A DNA stretch of 64,000 bases from JBAZWV01 sp041660225 (GCA_041660225.1 JBAZWV010000002.1:62001-126000); one strand, 5' to 3'; numbered from the stretch's first letter, positions 25,070 through 34,568 are shown. Notes: a model not told the origin generated them from the letters alone. Numbers and translations are program-made.

Positions 25070-26074
25070 TCAGGATGCAACGCGACCATAGGTTTTGGTC
25101 TTTGCCGATTCTTCAAGAGCATACAGCGTGTGCAGGTTCCGCAAAACATCCTGCGCCGTAAGCGGATACGGACGAACGCCCTTGATCGCGTCCAAAAATG
25201 CTTTGATTTCTTCGATATACATCTCTTCGATCACGATGTACCCCTCTTCCGTTTTTCCTTTTTCGATCTGGATCACTTCCGTTTGCTTTGTCGCAACATC
25301 GTACAGGGAAATTTCGGACGCAAGCCAATTCCATTCGATGACACCGTTCGTACACAGCAATCGGAGCGTCCGGAACGGCGTACGTGCGACGACGTCGATC
25401 AGGATATTTCCATAGACAGACGTCTCGTGTTTCACGGAGGCGCTCATCAAATCATCCGCATCCATATCGAGATCAGAGACTTTCGTCACATATCCGCACA
25501 CTTCTTCGACCGGAGAACCCACGAGCCAATTGAGCCACACAAGTTCGAACGGAAAGAGTTCGCGACACGCACCTGTTTCCTTTTTCGAAAAAAAGACTTG
25601 GCGATAATCCTCCCACGGATGCCAGTCTGGAAGATACTGCCCAAGATGATATTGATACGCGAGCACGGTGCCGATACGCTTCGCATCCAAAATCTCTTTG
25701 ATTTTTTTGATCGGCGCAAAATGACGGAAGGTCGAAGACGGGGCACGTACGGTCCCGTCATCCGGTGCATTGATGATTTCTGCGTACGCTTCGTCCGATG
25801 TCGTCGTTTCAACAAAAAAATGTTTTTTCTCTTTCAACGCCAACCGAATATATGACGCATGAAGATTCGGAGGTGTCGAAATAATGATCGCGTCATATTC
25901 CGTCGACGGAACAGACTCCACATCGGCAACCGTTTGAATCTGATATTTTTCTTCTGCATCTTTGCGACGATCCGCGGAAACATCAAACCCAACGATATCT
26001 GTTTCGTCGTTCGCGATCAGATTCCGAATCCGGCGTTTGCCCATGGAACCCAGGCCGATGATAAGAAAGCGCAT
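25070..26074 (-). CDS. Gfo/Idh/MocA-type sugar oxidoreductase
   Basis: The 334-residue protein has a Rossmann start (FLIIGLGSMGKRR) and the family arrangement with a STPPNLHA motif near 73 and EVVTT-like loop (KKHFFVETTT near 91). The usual lysine of the EKP motif is not present; the strand reads VETTTSD. It probably oxidises or reduces a sugar or a sugar-derived carboxylate with NAD(P). Its role here is unknown; it may modify C8 of the nonulosonate or process a precursor. It is tightly packed in the operon, 5 bases before NeuB. A second family member lies just upstream. Confidence 0.78.
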   Translation of the reverse strand: MRFLIIGLGSMGKRRIRNLIANDETDIVGFDVSADRRKDAEEKYQIQTVADVESVPSTEYDAIIISTPPNLHASYIRLALKEKKHFFVETTTSDEAYAEIINAPDDGTVRAPSSTFRHFAPIKKIKEILDAKRIGTVLAYQYHLGQYLPDWHPWEDYRQVFFSKKETGACRELFPFELVWLNWLVGSPVEEVCGYVTKVSDLDMDADDLMSASVKHETSVYGNILIDVVARTPFRTLRLLCTNGVIEWNWLASEISLYDVATKQTEVIQIEKGKTEEGYIVIEEMYIEEIKAFLDAIKGVRPYPLTAQDVLRNLHTLYALEESAKTKTYGRVAS

Positions 26075-26080
26075 ATGGGT

Positions 26081-27016
26081 CTATGAACATCGTCTAATCC
26101 GTTCAATCTCAACGAGATCGCGAACGGCTTCGTCGGTGTTTGAAAACATTTTTTTAGACTGCACGCGCGTAAAAAATGCACGCATCTCATCGACATACAT
26201 GAGATTGCGATCAACGGGCAGATGTTCGGTTTTCTGTTTCCCTCCTCCCATCGACGTGGTCAGTTCATCGGTTTCTGAATTCCACATCAAGCTCCCCTTC
26301 TCCGCAATGATCTCCAGCGAGCGCCGAACGGGAATACGAACGTAATCCTGGTGAAGCGATACAATCACGCCGGACTTCGAGATCAACAACGATTCGGCAA
26401 AATCTTCTGAGGAAATTTCGAGACGGGAGATTTTTTTAACGATGGCAGCTTTTGCGTGCAACGGTTCGTCCAACAGCCACGCCGGATAGTTGATATCGTG
26501 AATCAAGTCGAGAAGGACGCCGCCACCCGCTTTTTTGGAAGACGCATATCCTTTTCGATAATCCCGCACGCGCCATGTCCGCAAATCCTGCCCGACCGAG
26601 ACGCGCATCGCATAGATCTTCCCCAACTTCTTCGATGTCAACATCTTCTTGATCCGTAACAACGGAAGGAAAAAGTGCAGGTTATATCCTACCCATAAAC
26701 TCACACCGGCACGCTTGTATGCGCGCGCGATGACAGCAGCCGTCTGCGCACTCTGTGACAACGGCTTCTCGACAAAAACCGCACGGGGCTTGAGCGTGAG
26801 ACACGCGCTGAGCGTGGGAACGTGTTTGAAGGTTTCATTTGCGACGACGGGAACATCGTACGGACCGCGTGCCGCAAACGCGCGCCAGTTTGATTCGGCA
26901 TCCACGCCTTTTACATCGCGACGTTTCGTCAGCACCACGATCTCATGCTTCAACAGCGTGAGATTGCGATGATGCCGCTCCCCGATGGATCCGTATCCGA
27001 TAAGTCCGATCTTCAT
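26081..27016 (-). CDS. Gfo/Idh/MocA-type sugar oxidoreductase
   Basis: The 311-residue protein starts with KIGLIGYGSIGERHHRN and has the standard FVEKPLS motif near residue 92 with its lysine. Downstream, GGGVLLDLIHDINYPAW near 185 is the family's substrate-side helix. It would oxidise or reduce a sugar hydroxyl with NAD(P). I start at ATG 27016 because it overlaps the stop of the cytidylyltransferase gene by ATGA. It differs from the neighbouring paralogue, which lacks the EKP lysine, so the two may act on different substrates. Confidence 0.82.
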   Translation of the reverse strand: MKIGLIGYGSIGERHHRNLTLLKHEIVVLTKRRDVKGVDAESNWRAFAARGPYDVPVVANETFKHVPTLSACLTLKPRAVFVEKPLSQSAQTAAVIARAYKRAGVSLWVGYNLHFFLPLLRIKKMLTSKKLGKIYAMRVSVGQDLRTWRVRDYRKGYASSKKAGGGVLLDLIHDINYPAWLLDEPLHAKAAIVKKISRLEISSEDFAESLLISKSGVIVSLHQDYVRIPVRRSLEIIAEKGSLMWNSETDELTTSMGGGKQKTEHLPVDRNLMYVDEMRAFFTRVQSKKMFSNTDEAVRDLVEIERIRRCS

Positions 27017-27747
27017 ACCGTGTTCTTTTTCCAATTCGTCAGCGCCTGCTCGATCTCATGACGATGCGTGAACAGCAGCTCCGCGAGCACCCAGTCTTCC
27101 GGTGTATCAAGATCAACCGAACGCCATGCGGGGCACACGACAGCCTTCGTTTTCTGTGTGATGACAGAATTCTCTGCGAGGAGCGCTTCAATCTGTACAA
27201 CGTACGCGAAACATCCGTTCAGGACATACCCCGGCTTCCAATCCTGAACGTTCGTCGACGAAACAACGGCGCTGTTTCCCAACACCAAATCTTTTTCGTC
27301 GTTCAGGTGATACAAGCGCGGATGCGTCGGACACACGGTGAGGACGGTCGTCGCGTCGCTTTCCTGCATCAACGTCCAGCATGCCTCGATGTCTTCGATC
27401 TCGCGAAGCGGCGACGTCGTCTGCAATAAAAGAAGATGCGTCGGCTCATATCCCTCGGATGCCTTCAATTGCGTCAGGAGATGTCGCAGGCTATCGATGA
27501 TCTGGGATGTATCCTGCGCAAGTTCCGTGGGACGCAAAAATGGAACCTCCGCTCCGAACGATCTCGCGATTTCAGCGATCTGTTCCGAATCCGTATCTAC
27601 GATCACGCGGTCGACAAAATCCAACTGCTTCGCCTGCTGTACCGCATGCGCAACAAGCGGCTTGCCGCAAAAATCACGAAGATTCTTGTTGGGAATCCGC
27701 TTGGATCCGGCACGAGCCGGGATAACGACGAGAACCCTTGGGGACAT
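27013..27747 (-). CDS. neuA: Acylneuraminate cytidylyltransferase (CMP-nonulosonate synthetase)
   Basis: The 244-residue protein has the nucleotidyltransferase start VVIPARAGSKRIPNKN (7-22) and the DRVIVDTDSEQIAEIA strand, as in NeuA and LegF. It activates a nonulosonic acid as the CMP derivative for glycosyl transfer. It lies in the same operon as NeuB and the 2-epimerase, which supports that substrate class. It has no C-terminal esterase domain. The upstream amidotransferase gene ends 6 bases before it. Confidence 0.9.
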   Translation of the reverse strand: MSPRVLVVIPARAGSKRIPNKNLRDFCGKPLVAHAVQQAKQLDFVDRVIVDTDSEQIAEIARSFGAEVPFLRPTELAQDTSQIIDSLRHLLTQLKASEGYEPTHLLLLQTTSPLREIEDIEACWTLMQESDATTVLTVCPTHPRLYHLNDEKDLVLGNSAVVSSTNVQDWKPGYVLNGCFAYVVQIEALLAENSVITQKTKAVVCPAWRSVDLDTPEDWVLAELLFTHRHEIEQALTNWKKNTV

Positions 27748-27753
27748 AGCCGA

Positions 27754-28938
27754 TCAGCTCACGCGATGCTTCAGAACCCATTCTCCGTTCACCTTGTCCC
27801 ACAAATGTGGCGGACGATACGAATCGGCGATCTCCCAAAAATGCTCTTCGGTGATATCGAGATATTCGAGAAATTCTTTAAAATGTTTTTTCGGAAATTC
27901 TCCGTCATACCGTCGAACCAATGCAACGCCTTCTTCACGCGTGATATGACCATCTCGGATTTCATGCGCCGCATCCGACGTACACCGACCGATTCCGAAT
28001 TTAATAAACGCTAAATAGAAATGGAAACCGTCCGTCTTATCGTCCAAGCTTGCGTACTTTGAATACGTTCCTTCAGACCGACCCTCTTCGTTGACCGTGA
28101 AGCCCGTGTGTTTTTGTGCGTAGTAAAAATTTTCCTGCGGAACCCATTTCAGATAATACGAAAGCCAGTGCATCTCTGCACCCAACGCATCAATCTGCTC
28201 AAGCGGCGGCGCGCGATACAAGTCCAGCGTCTTTGGAAGAATTTCGTCCGATGCGAAAATCCCCATCTCACGTCCCGCGGCAGCCAACGTATCGATTCCT
28301 GCACCCTTATAATAAAGCGTGTCCCAATCTTTCACCGACTCGAATGGCTTGTCCGCATTCTGCATGGACCCGCCGTATTCGACCTCGCCATTTTCTCCGT
28401 AAAAAATCAACGAGACACCATACTTGAGCGCCATGTGAAACGCGTAGGCTTTTTGTCCGAAGGCGAACGGCTCCCACGCATCCCCTTTCAATTCAAACGC
28501 AACGCGCGCCAGCTTGCGATGCAGTACACCGTTCTGAAAAAAGTTTGTCGCATCGAATCCAGCGGCAACAAAATTCTGAAAATTCTTCCAGCCAATATCC
28601 GTATAAATGAACGGTGCCCACGTGACCGTGAGCGGATGCATGCCGTACTTCGTTTTCAGGATATGCGCGGTGTAGGCGCTATCCTTGCCGCCACTCCCAG
28701 GAACGATCACGTCGTAGCTTCCATCGGTTGAACGGTGTTTATCGAGCAATGCCACGAGCTCCTTCTCGCGCTGGTTCCAATCAATCTCGTGATGCTTTCG
28801 ATGCGCATATTGGCACGCGCTACACACACCTTCGTCGTTAAACGTCAGGCGTGGACGCTGATTCGACACGACGCAACGCGTGCAATACACCACCTCTTTC
28901 GGCTGATTCGCAAGCTGTTGATCAAGGCGTGGTGGCAT
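27754..28938 (-). CDS. N-acetyl sugar amidotransferase (PseA/WbpG family)
   Basis: The 394-residue protein has four N-terminal cysteines for a zinc site (C19, C22, C39, C42) and an ATP-pyrophosphatase PP-loop (PGSGGKDS, 80-87). This is the family that turns a sugar acetamido group into an acetamidino group, using ammonia supplied by a HisH/HisF-like pair. Those two genes follow directly upstream (HisH 3 bases away). With the nonulosonate genes the most likely product is an acetamidino-legionaminic acid, as in PseA/LegA-type pathways. Which nitrogen is altered cannot be told from sequence. Confidence 0.88.
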   Translation of the reverse strand: MPPRLDQQLANQPKEVVYCTRCVVSNQRPRLTFNDEGVCSACQYAHRKHHEIDWNQREKELVALLDKHRSTDGSYDVIVPGSGGKDSAYTAHILKTKYGMHPLTVTWAPFIYTDIGWKNFQNFVAAGFDATNFFQNGVLHRKLARVAFELKGDAWEPFAFGQKAYAFHMALKYGVSLIFYGENGEVEYGGSMQNADKPFESVKDWDTLYYKGAGIDTLAAAGREMGIFASDEILPKTLDLYRAPPLEQIDALGAEMHWLSYYLKWVPQENFYYAQKHTGFTVNEEGRSEGTYSKYASLDDKTDGFHFYLAFIKFGIGRCTSDAAHEIRDGHITREEGVALVRRYDGEFPKKHFKEFLEYLDITEEHFWEIADSYRPPHLWDKVNGEWVLKHRVS

Positions 28939-28941
28939 AGA

Positions 28942-29598
28942 TTACGCGGATTCTGCCACGATTTCGACAAAATTGCCAAGAATCCCAAGTCCCACGGCTC
29001 CGCTCTTTTCAGGATGGAACTGGCATCCATAGATATTTCCAGAACGGATAACCGAACAAAACGAGGTTCCTCCGTACTCCGTGTTCGTTAAACAGTGCGC
29101 AGCGTCGCGCGGTTCCATGACGAACGAATGCACAAAATACACCTGATCCTGCGGTTTCATCGAATGCAGGATCGAATTCTGCAACGCGTCCGGAGATTTT
29201 CCCGAAGCGACCAATCCGTTCCAACCGATATGCGGAATCTTCGTGCCCGGATTCTGTACCGCGAGCGGCACGACCGTTCCCGGAATCAATCCGAGCCCCT
29301 GGTGTACACCGAACTCCTGACCTTCGGATAAAAACAGCTGCGCGCCTAAACAAATTCCCAACATCGGCGTTCCTTTTGCCGCCGCTTCTTTGATCACAGG
29401 AAGAAGACCGCGCAACTCAAGACCGCGCATTCCGGATGCGAACGCTCCGACGCCGGGCAATACGATCGCATCCGCCGCAGCGATAACATCCGCTTCTTCC
29501 GTCACGACGACGTTCGGCGTGAAGACGCGAAGCGCGCGTTGCAGGTTGTACAAGTTACCGACGCCATAATCCACGATTGCGATGGTGGGATTCTTCAT
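28942..29598 (-). CDS. HisH-like glutamine amidotransferase
   Basis: The 218-residue class I glutamine amidotransferase has the nucleophile C83 in GICLGAQ and the H195 and E197 of FHPEKS. It supplies ammonia from glutamine. It overlaps the HisF-like gene by 4 bases and stands next to the amidotransferase, as in sugar acetamidino cassettes. No other histidine biosynthesis gene is present, so a role in sugar amidination is more likely than in histidine synthesis. Confidence 0.88.
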   Translation of the reverse strand: MKNPTIAIVDYGVGNLYNLQRALRVFTPNVVVTEEADVIAAADAIVLPGVGAFASGMRGLELRGLLPVIKEAAAKGTPMLGICLGAQLFLSEGQEFGVHQGLGLIPGTVVPLAVQNPGTKIPHIGWNGLVASGKSPDALQNSILHSMKPQDQVYFVHSFVMEPRDAAHCLTNTEYGGTSFCSVIRSGNIYGCQFHPEKSGAVGLGILGNFVEIVAESA

Positions 29599-30356
29599 AC
29601 GTTTCGAACGGCAAAGCCGTGTTCCGCGAGATGCGATTTTACATCACGAATCGAGTGCGTTCCAAAATGGAAGATGGATGAGATCGCAACCGCATCCGCA
29701 TTCCCGATCGTGACCGCTTGCTCAATACTCTCAAGAGATCCCGCGCCGCCATGGACGATCACCGGGATCGGCGCGATCTGTGCGATGCGTGTCAAAAGAT
29801 CCAACTCGAATCCTTTTTCTGTGCCGTCACGGTCAATGGATGTGATCAGGAGTTCGCCGACGCCGCGTTCGATGCCGCGTCCAACCCATGTAAGAACATC
29901 AAGACCCGTCGGTTCGCGACCACCATCGGTATACGCTTCGTAGCTTCCGTCCGGACGGCGTTTCGCTTCGACGGAGAGAACGATGCATTGCGATCCGAAC
30001 TCCCGCACCGCCTCATCCAAAAATTCCGGATGACGAATCGCATGCGTATTAATCGCGACTTTATCCGCACCAGACCGCAGCGCGAAGTTAATGTCCTGAA
30101 TCGTACGAATGCCGCCTCCTGCCGTCACCGGAATAAAAACATTCTCCGTGACCGTCTTGAGCAAATCAAAATCAAGATTGCGCTGATACAAACTCGCAAC
30201 GATATCCAGATACATGATCTCGTCCGCACCCTCCGCATCATATCGCTTCACGAACGTCTTCGGATCTCCAACCACGCGCAACGCTTCCGTGTGCACGGGC
30301 TTCACGACATTGGGTCCTTTGATATCAAGACGAGGAATGATGCGAATATTTTTCAT
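29595..30356 (-). CDS. HisF-like partner of the amidotransferase
   Basis: The 253-residue barrel matches the HisF-like proteins of sugar amidination clusters, with a RIIPRLDIKGPNVVKP start rather than the IPCLDVKDGRVVKG of the true histidine enzyme. D11 is present, but the second catalytic acid of HisF is glutamate (E130 in SVEAKR). This fits a protein that only tunnels ammonia and does not perform the cyclase step. I start at ATG 30356, where AGGATG lies upstream; a GTG three codons earlier is possible. Confidence 0.85.
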   Translation of the reverse strand: MKNIRIIPRLDIKGPNVVKPVHTEALRVVGDPKTFVKRYDAEGADEIMYLDIVASLYQRNLDFDLLKTVTENVFIPVTAGGGIRTIQDINFALRSGADKVAINTHAIRHPEFLDEAVREFGSQCIVLSVEAKRRPDGSYEAYTDGGREPTGLDVLTWVGRGIERGVGELLITSIDRDGTEKGFELDLLTRIAQIAPIPVIVHGGAGSLESIEQAVTIGNADAVAISSIFHFGTHSIRDVKSHLAEHGFAVRNV

Positions 30357-30368
30357 GAGACACACATC

Positions 30369-31337
30369 CTAAACCTTCTGTAACACGACTTGCAGTTTGT
30401 ATCCAAAAAAATGTTCGTGGAGCAATTTCTCATCGATGATACCCAGGAGTCCCGCGCGATTATCGTAGCTTGATTCTCCGAAATACGGATCTTCGTAACT
30501 CAAATAATTATTCAACACGGCGACTTCCGAAATAACACTCTTCAGATCAACGACCTTGAATCCGCACGCCTCTGCCATGCGACGGATCGTCGAAGGATTG
30601 TAGAGATTCGTATGTTCCAGACCGTCAAACATTCTGCATGCGTCCCGAAGCACCTTCGCGGCAAGCGCACCTGAGTTCGGAATTTGCATGAACAACACTC
30701 CGTCATCACGCAGCTTGGATCTCACCGTGCGTAAAAATGCGTTGCCGTCTGGAATATGCTCGAACACGTCCCACAACGTCATCACATCGAATGGCTGCTC
30801 AAACGCGACCTGCTCGATCGGCTCCGTAAAAATGGCATGGCCTTTTTTTGCCGCGACATCCGCTTCTCCCGTTCCGAGTTCGATCCCGCTCGTCGTCCAT
30901 CCGGCATTTTTTGCAAGATCCAAAAACGCGCCGGTTGAACATCCAATATCCAACAATGTTCCCCCGCTCTTGATGCCGCTGATCGCCTGCAATCCTTTTT
31001 GATAAATCTCCCGATAAAAATCGTTTTCATCCGCAACAATGTCTCCCTGCCCCGTATCAAGATTCGTGTAATAGATTTTCAACGCTTCATCCGTAAACAC
31101 GGGATTCGTATAGACCATCGAGCATGTGCGGCATTTTACGTACGTGCCTCCCGACTTCTTGAAGAGCACAACATCCGCCGTTTCCGCGCACACGGGACAC
31201 GCTCGCGTACGAAGGTATTTCTGGTCAAATGCGCCGGTTGTCGGATCGATGAACTGATTGTGATACTCCTGAACACGCGTATACGAAAAAGCCCGTTTTT
31301 CGTGCAGTTCTTTGGCGTTCGTTGATTCTTCCTTCAT
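30369..31337 (-). CDS. Class I SAM-dependent methyltransferase with N-terminal zinc ribbon
   Basis: The 322-residue protein has a four-cysteine zinc motif (CPVC and CRTC, about residues 48-74) followed by a Rossmann methyltransferase domain with LLDIGCSTGAFLDLA near 130. Such fusions are common in glycan loci and methylate sugar carbons or oxygens. It is first in the nonulosonate operon, so it may modify this sugar, but it could also modify a linked residue. It is transcribed from a leaderless-type promoter. No ribosome site is visible. Confidence 0.82.
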   Translation of the reverse strand: MKEESTNAKELHEKRAFSYTRVQEYHNQFIDPTTGAFDQKYLRTRACPVCAETADVVLFKKSGGTYVKCRTCSMVYTNPVFTDEALKIYYTNLDTGQGDIVADENDFYREIYQKGLQAISGIKSGGTLLDIGCSTGAFLDLAKNAGWTTSGIELGTGEADVAAKKGHAIFTEPIEQVAFEQPFDVMTLWDVFEHIPDGNAFLRTVRSKLRDDGVLFMQIPNSGALAAKVLRDACRMFDGLEHTNLYNPSTIRRMAEACGFKVVDLKSVISEVAVLNNYLSYEDPYFGESSYDNRAGLLGIIDEKLLHEHFFGYKLQVVLQKV

Positions 31338-31354
31338 AAAAACGTGTGAGATCC

Positions 31355-31383
31355 ACTATACCCAAGCCTTGGCAACCCTTCAA
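31355..31383 (-). promoter_or_regulatory. Promoter of the 15-gene nonulosonate operon
   Basis: Minus strand: TTGAAG, 17-base spacer, TATAGT. The leader is about 11 bases and has no ribosome site. I see no other strong promoter until 17576, so this may drive the whole operon down to the citryl-CoA-lyase-like gene. Confidence 0.65.
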
Positions 31384-31422
31384 GCCTGCGGGGGTTAGGA
31401 TAAAAACATGTCTCGCGCTGTT

Positions 31423-32931
31423 CTATTCACCAACAGAAGGAACGTCTACATGGGACTGTAGAGACGGACGATGGAACTGTCGGAGCATGGACCGCAACGT
31501 CTCGTAGGGTCCGCCGGTGTGGCCACGACCAATCAAGAAAAGAAGCGCGTAATAGAGGAGGCCTAATCCGACCAACCACGCGATTGTGATAAGCGGATGA
31601 TCGAACGCGTGAACTCCACGACGGAATGTCATATCAACAATGAGAACGCCGATGCTCGCAAATGCGCCGGCAAGAAACGCCTTCGCCTGTCCGCGAAATC
31701 CGAGCAGCTGCGCCATGCGCGTGCGCACCATGAGATACAGCACCATGAGAAGCCACGTCGTGACGATAGCAATGGAAAGGCCGCGGATACCGTCATGAAA
31801 GATTCCGACGATCATGAGCGGGATCGCGAGTGCGGTTTGAATCATCGTTGTTTTGAAATTCACATCCGGTCTGCCGAGCGCGCCAAAGACAGACTTCATG
31901 AGGGCGATAAGCGCGAGGAAAATATTTCCGAACGCGAAGATCTTGAGCGTCTGCACAAGCGGCAACCAGATGTCACCAAGAAACAGGTGCACGATCGTAC
32001 CGCCTTCCAATAAGAGGAGGAGCGCGAACGGAACGCTCGTCATAAGCAATACGTCGATACTACGCTGAAGACCTTGTCGCATCTTCCCCATGTCCTGTTG
32101 GACTTTCGAGAATGCCGGTAATCCAATTTTCATGATCAGCGACGTCAGACTTGCCGTCATCGTTCCGGCGAGGTCTTTCGATTTCGCGTAGATACCGACA
32201 TCCGCGGTCGTCAGTAATTTTCCGACGACGAGCTTGTCGAATTGCTGCAGCACCACATCGAATACGTACTGACCGAACACCCACTTCGTATATCCGAACA
32301 GTTCGCGCAGTTTTCCCCATCGAATCACAAAGCGCGGACGCGACGGATACAACACGTAGCTCATGATCACGCCGATCACATTCTGCGCGAGTGTTCCACT
32401 GAACAACGCCCACGCGGATCGTTCGATGAACATCGCATATGCAATCGTCACGACGGGAAACGCGACCTGCGCCGCCATGTCACGGATAAAAACGTTTGAG
32501 AGATCGAGGTGTTTGAAAAAATATACTTGCCGCACGTTCGAAAAACTTTGTATCAAGACGATGAGTCCGCTCAATCGAATGAGCCACACGGACGCCGTAG
32601 CGATATGAAAAAATCCCGCAAGCCACGGACCCGCGATAAACAAAACAAGCGCGATCAATGATGCACGGACAACATCAACGGACCAATATGGATCAAGATA
32701 CGGTTCGATCGAATCGCTCTTTTGAATGAGCGCGTCGCCAAACGGAATCGTTGTGAGCGAATTGATGATACCGAGCAGGATGAGCGCGATCGTCATGGTC
32801 CCGTAGTCCTCCGGCGTGAGCAAACGCGCCAAAACAAAAAACGTGACGAGTCCGATCGCCTTTTGACCGCCGATGCTGAAGGCGAACCATCCCCCGCCGC
32901 GCACTGTTTTTCCGTAGACTCCTTGGGGCAT
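31423..32931 (-). CDS. Wzx-type oligosaccharide flippase
   Basis: The 502-residue protein is a polytopic membrane protein of the MATE-like polysaccharide transporter family, with about 12-14 helices and the N-terminal GGGWFAFSIGGQKAIGLVTFFVLARLLTPEDYG-like arrangement (only part quoted in words: a glycine-rich start, first helix, then LLTPEDYG). It moves lipid-linked repeat units across the inner membrane. I start at the ATG at 32931, where a TATACT box lies 13 bases upstream. No polymerase was found beside it. Genes in both directions make glycan precursors, so it probably serves the whole locus. Confidence 0.85.
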   Translation of the reverse strand: MPQGVYGKTVRGGGWFAFSIGGQKAIGLVTFFVLARLLTPEDYGTMTIALILLGIINSLTTIPFGDALIQKSDSIEPYLDPYWSVDVVRASLIALVLFIAGPWLAGFFHIATASVWLIRLSGLIVLIQSFSNVRQVYFFKHLDLSNVFIRDMAAQVAFPVVTIAYAMFIERSAWALFSGTLAQNVIGVIMSYVLYPSRPRFVIRWGKLRELFGYTKWVFGQYVFDVVLQQFDKLVVGKLLTTADVGIYAKSKDLAGTMTASLTSLIMKIGLPAFSKVQQDMGKMRQGLQRSIDVLLMTSVPFALLLLLEGGTIVHLFLGDIWLPLVQTLKIFAFGNIFLALIALMKSVFGALGRPDVNFKTTMIQTALAIPLMIVGIFHDGIRGLSIAIVTTWLLMVLYLMVRTRMAQLLGFRGQAKAFLAGAFASIGVLIVDMTFRRGVHAFDHPLITIAWLVGLGLLYYALLFLIGRGHTGGPYETLRSMLRQFHRPSLQSHVDVPSVGE

Positions 32932-32960
32932 AGAACCGTTCCGAGTATACACGAGATCCC

Positions 32961-32989
32961 TTGGCAAGCCAGCCAATCTCCGCTAATGT
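32961..32989 (+). promoter_or_regulatory. Promoter of the capsule synthesis gene
   Basis: TTGGCA, 17-base spacer, TAATGT. The transcript would start about 8 bases before the ATG at 33004; no ribosome site. Confidence 0.65.
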
Positions 32990-33003
32990 AGCGCCAACTT
33001 CCT

Positions 33004-34515
33004 ATGAAAGGATGCTTCCTCCTCCAGCGCCAATTCGCGCATGTGGGACACGCCATTGCACGCAATCTCAAAGAGCACCACGGGGTGAACGAATTTTGCG
33101 GGTACGTCTATCTGCGATCCAGCTACGATTTTTTGCGCACGCAGAAAGACGTCGAATATTCATCCCTTTTGCTCGATGCCGACGTCCACGAATTATACAA
33201 ACAAGAAAAACGTGATCCGGACTACCTTGCGTATCTTGAAAAAGAATACGGACTCCCGTCTCTCTGGCCGTTCATCGCCGTGGATCGCGTGATGATGTCG
33301 GGGCAGCTCCAACGCGAATATCCGTACGACCAACCGCAATACTCGCACGAAGACATGCAACGCATCTTGCAGGCGCATGCCCGTGCGATCATCGCGTTTT
33401 TGGAAAAAGAAAAACCCGATTTCCTCTTCGTCTCGATTCTCGGTGGCGTCGGGAGCTATCTTCTCTATCGCATCGCGCAAAAAATGGGCATCCGCATCTT
33501 CGTGGTGCTCATGACGAGTTTGCCGGATCGGTATCTCTTGAGCGATCGATATGAAACGTTTACGACCGTCGATGCACGTCTTCACACCGATCGTGCCGCG
33601 CTGCGATCTTCTCCGCGCTGGCAGGAGGCGGAAACATACATCCATCGCTTCCGCGAAAAACCGATTCCCTATCTCGAACGCAATACGCCCGCCGCACAAT
33701 CGGTGACACGAAAAAAACAGCTGAAGTTTTTGAATCCGAAAAATGCGCTGCGTTCGCTCATCACCTTTGCACGCAGTCTCGTCGCATATTACACGAAACC
33801 CGGTCGCGAGGATTACGACGCCATCAATCCGTGGAATTATCTGCGTGACATGTTCATGCGCAAACTTCGGAATGCTCGCGGAGTCGCGGATCTGTACGAC
33901 GATGTGAACACGAACGAAGACTTCGCGTTCTTCCCTCTTCACTACGAACCGGAAACATCGCTCTTGCTTCATGCTCCGTATTACACCGATCAAATCGCGC
34001 TCATCCGACAAATCGCGCGGTCGCTTCCTGTTCACTTCAAACTCTACGTCAAAGAACATCCGCTCATGGCTGAGTATCGTCCGCGTCGCTATTACGAGGC
34101 TCTCAAAAAAATCCCCAACGTCAAACTCCTGAGTCCCGCATTGAGCAGCTTTGGCATCACCCCGCACGCAAAACTTATTTTCACGATTACCTCAAGCGTG
34201 GGATGGGAAGCGACGCTCCTCAAAAAACCCGTCATCTCGTTCGGACATTGGTTTTATAATTCCCTCTCGTTCGTGACGCACTGCAAAGAGATTGAACGGC
34301 TTCCGTTCATCGTAAAAGAAAAACTCGAAAACCATCGTCCCGACGACGAAGAACTCACAGCGCTGGTTACCGCCATCCTCGAAGATTCCGTCCTGGTCGC
34401 GCTTCCACAACTGTGGGAAATCGAAAGTGATCCGCAAAAAAAGAAAGACGGTCTCAAACCGCTCGCGGATCTGTTGGCAAAAAAACTCGGCGAATCAACG
34501 CCCCACACGCCTTGA
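33004..34515 (+). CDS. Capsule polysaccharide synthesis-like protein (KpsC/KpsS-type glycosyltransferase)
   Basis: The 503-residue soluble protein fits the capsule synthesis family. Its C-terminal half has the KEHPL motif near residue 358 and TITSSVGWEATLLKKPVI (about 394-411), the nucleotide-sugar binding region seen in KpsC/KpsS-like transferases. These link sugars to a lipid or glycan acceptor on the cytoplasmic side. The N-terminal half has a Rossmann-like part with FLFVSILGGVG near 138. It is transcribed divergently from the flippase with a nearly leaderless start. The sugar added is unknown (Kdo-type in known relatives). Confidence 0.75.
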   Translation: MKGCFLLQRQFAHVGHAIARNLKEHHGVNEFCGYVYLRSSYDFLRTQKDVEYSSLLLDADVHELYKQEKRDPDYLAYLEKEYGLPSLWPFIAVDRVMMSGQLQREYPYDQPQYSHEDMQRILQAHARAIIAFLEKEKPDFLFVSILGGVGSYLLYRIAQKMGIRIFVVLMTSLPDRYLLSDRYETFTTVDARLHTDRAALRSSPRWQEAETYIHRFREKPIPYLERNTPAAQSVTRKKQLKFLNPKNALRSLITFARSLVAYYTKPGREDYDAINPWNYLRDMFMRKLRNARGVADLYDDVNTNEDFAFFPLHYEPETSLLLHAPYYTDQIALIRQIARSLPVHFKLYVKEHPLMAEYRPRRYYEALKKIPNVKLLSPALSSFGITPHAKLIFTITSSVGWEATLLKKPVISFGHWFYNSLSFVTHCKEIERLPFIVKEKLENHRPDDEELTALVTAILEDSVLVALPQLWEIESDPQKKKDGLKPLADLLAKKLGESTPHTP

Positions 34516-34541
34516 CAAACAAGGTGTTTTTCGACTAGGTT
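34512..34541 (+). promoter_or_regulatory. Promoter of the second Nudix gene
   Basis: TTGACA, 18-base spacer, TAGGTT. It overlaps the stop codon of the capsule synthesis gene, and AAGGAGGT (34556-34563) follows. Confidence 0.8.
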
Positions 34542-34568
34542 GGGCGCGTCAGAACAAGGAGGTACGCA

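Noticed and set aside
28942..30356. HisH and HisF as histidine biosynthesis genes
   Set aside because: They adjoin a sugar amidotransferase, no other his genes are present, and HisF lacks Asp at 130.
31423..32931. Flippase gene as a Wzy polymerase
   Set aside because: The N-terminal glycine-rich start and helix pattern are those of flippases; no large periplasmic loop is visible. No polymerase could be named with confidence in the window.
33193..34167. Long minus-strand open frame opposite the capsule synthesis gene
   Set aside because: Rich in Arg and Phe with no recognisable domain; the plus strand has a promoter and a family match.
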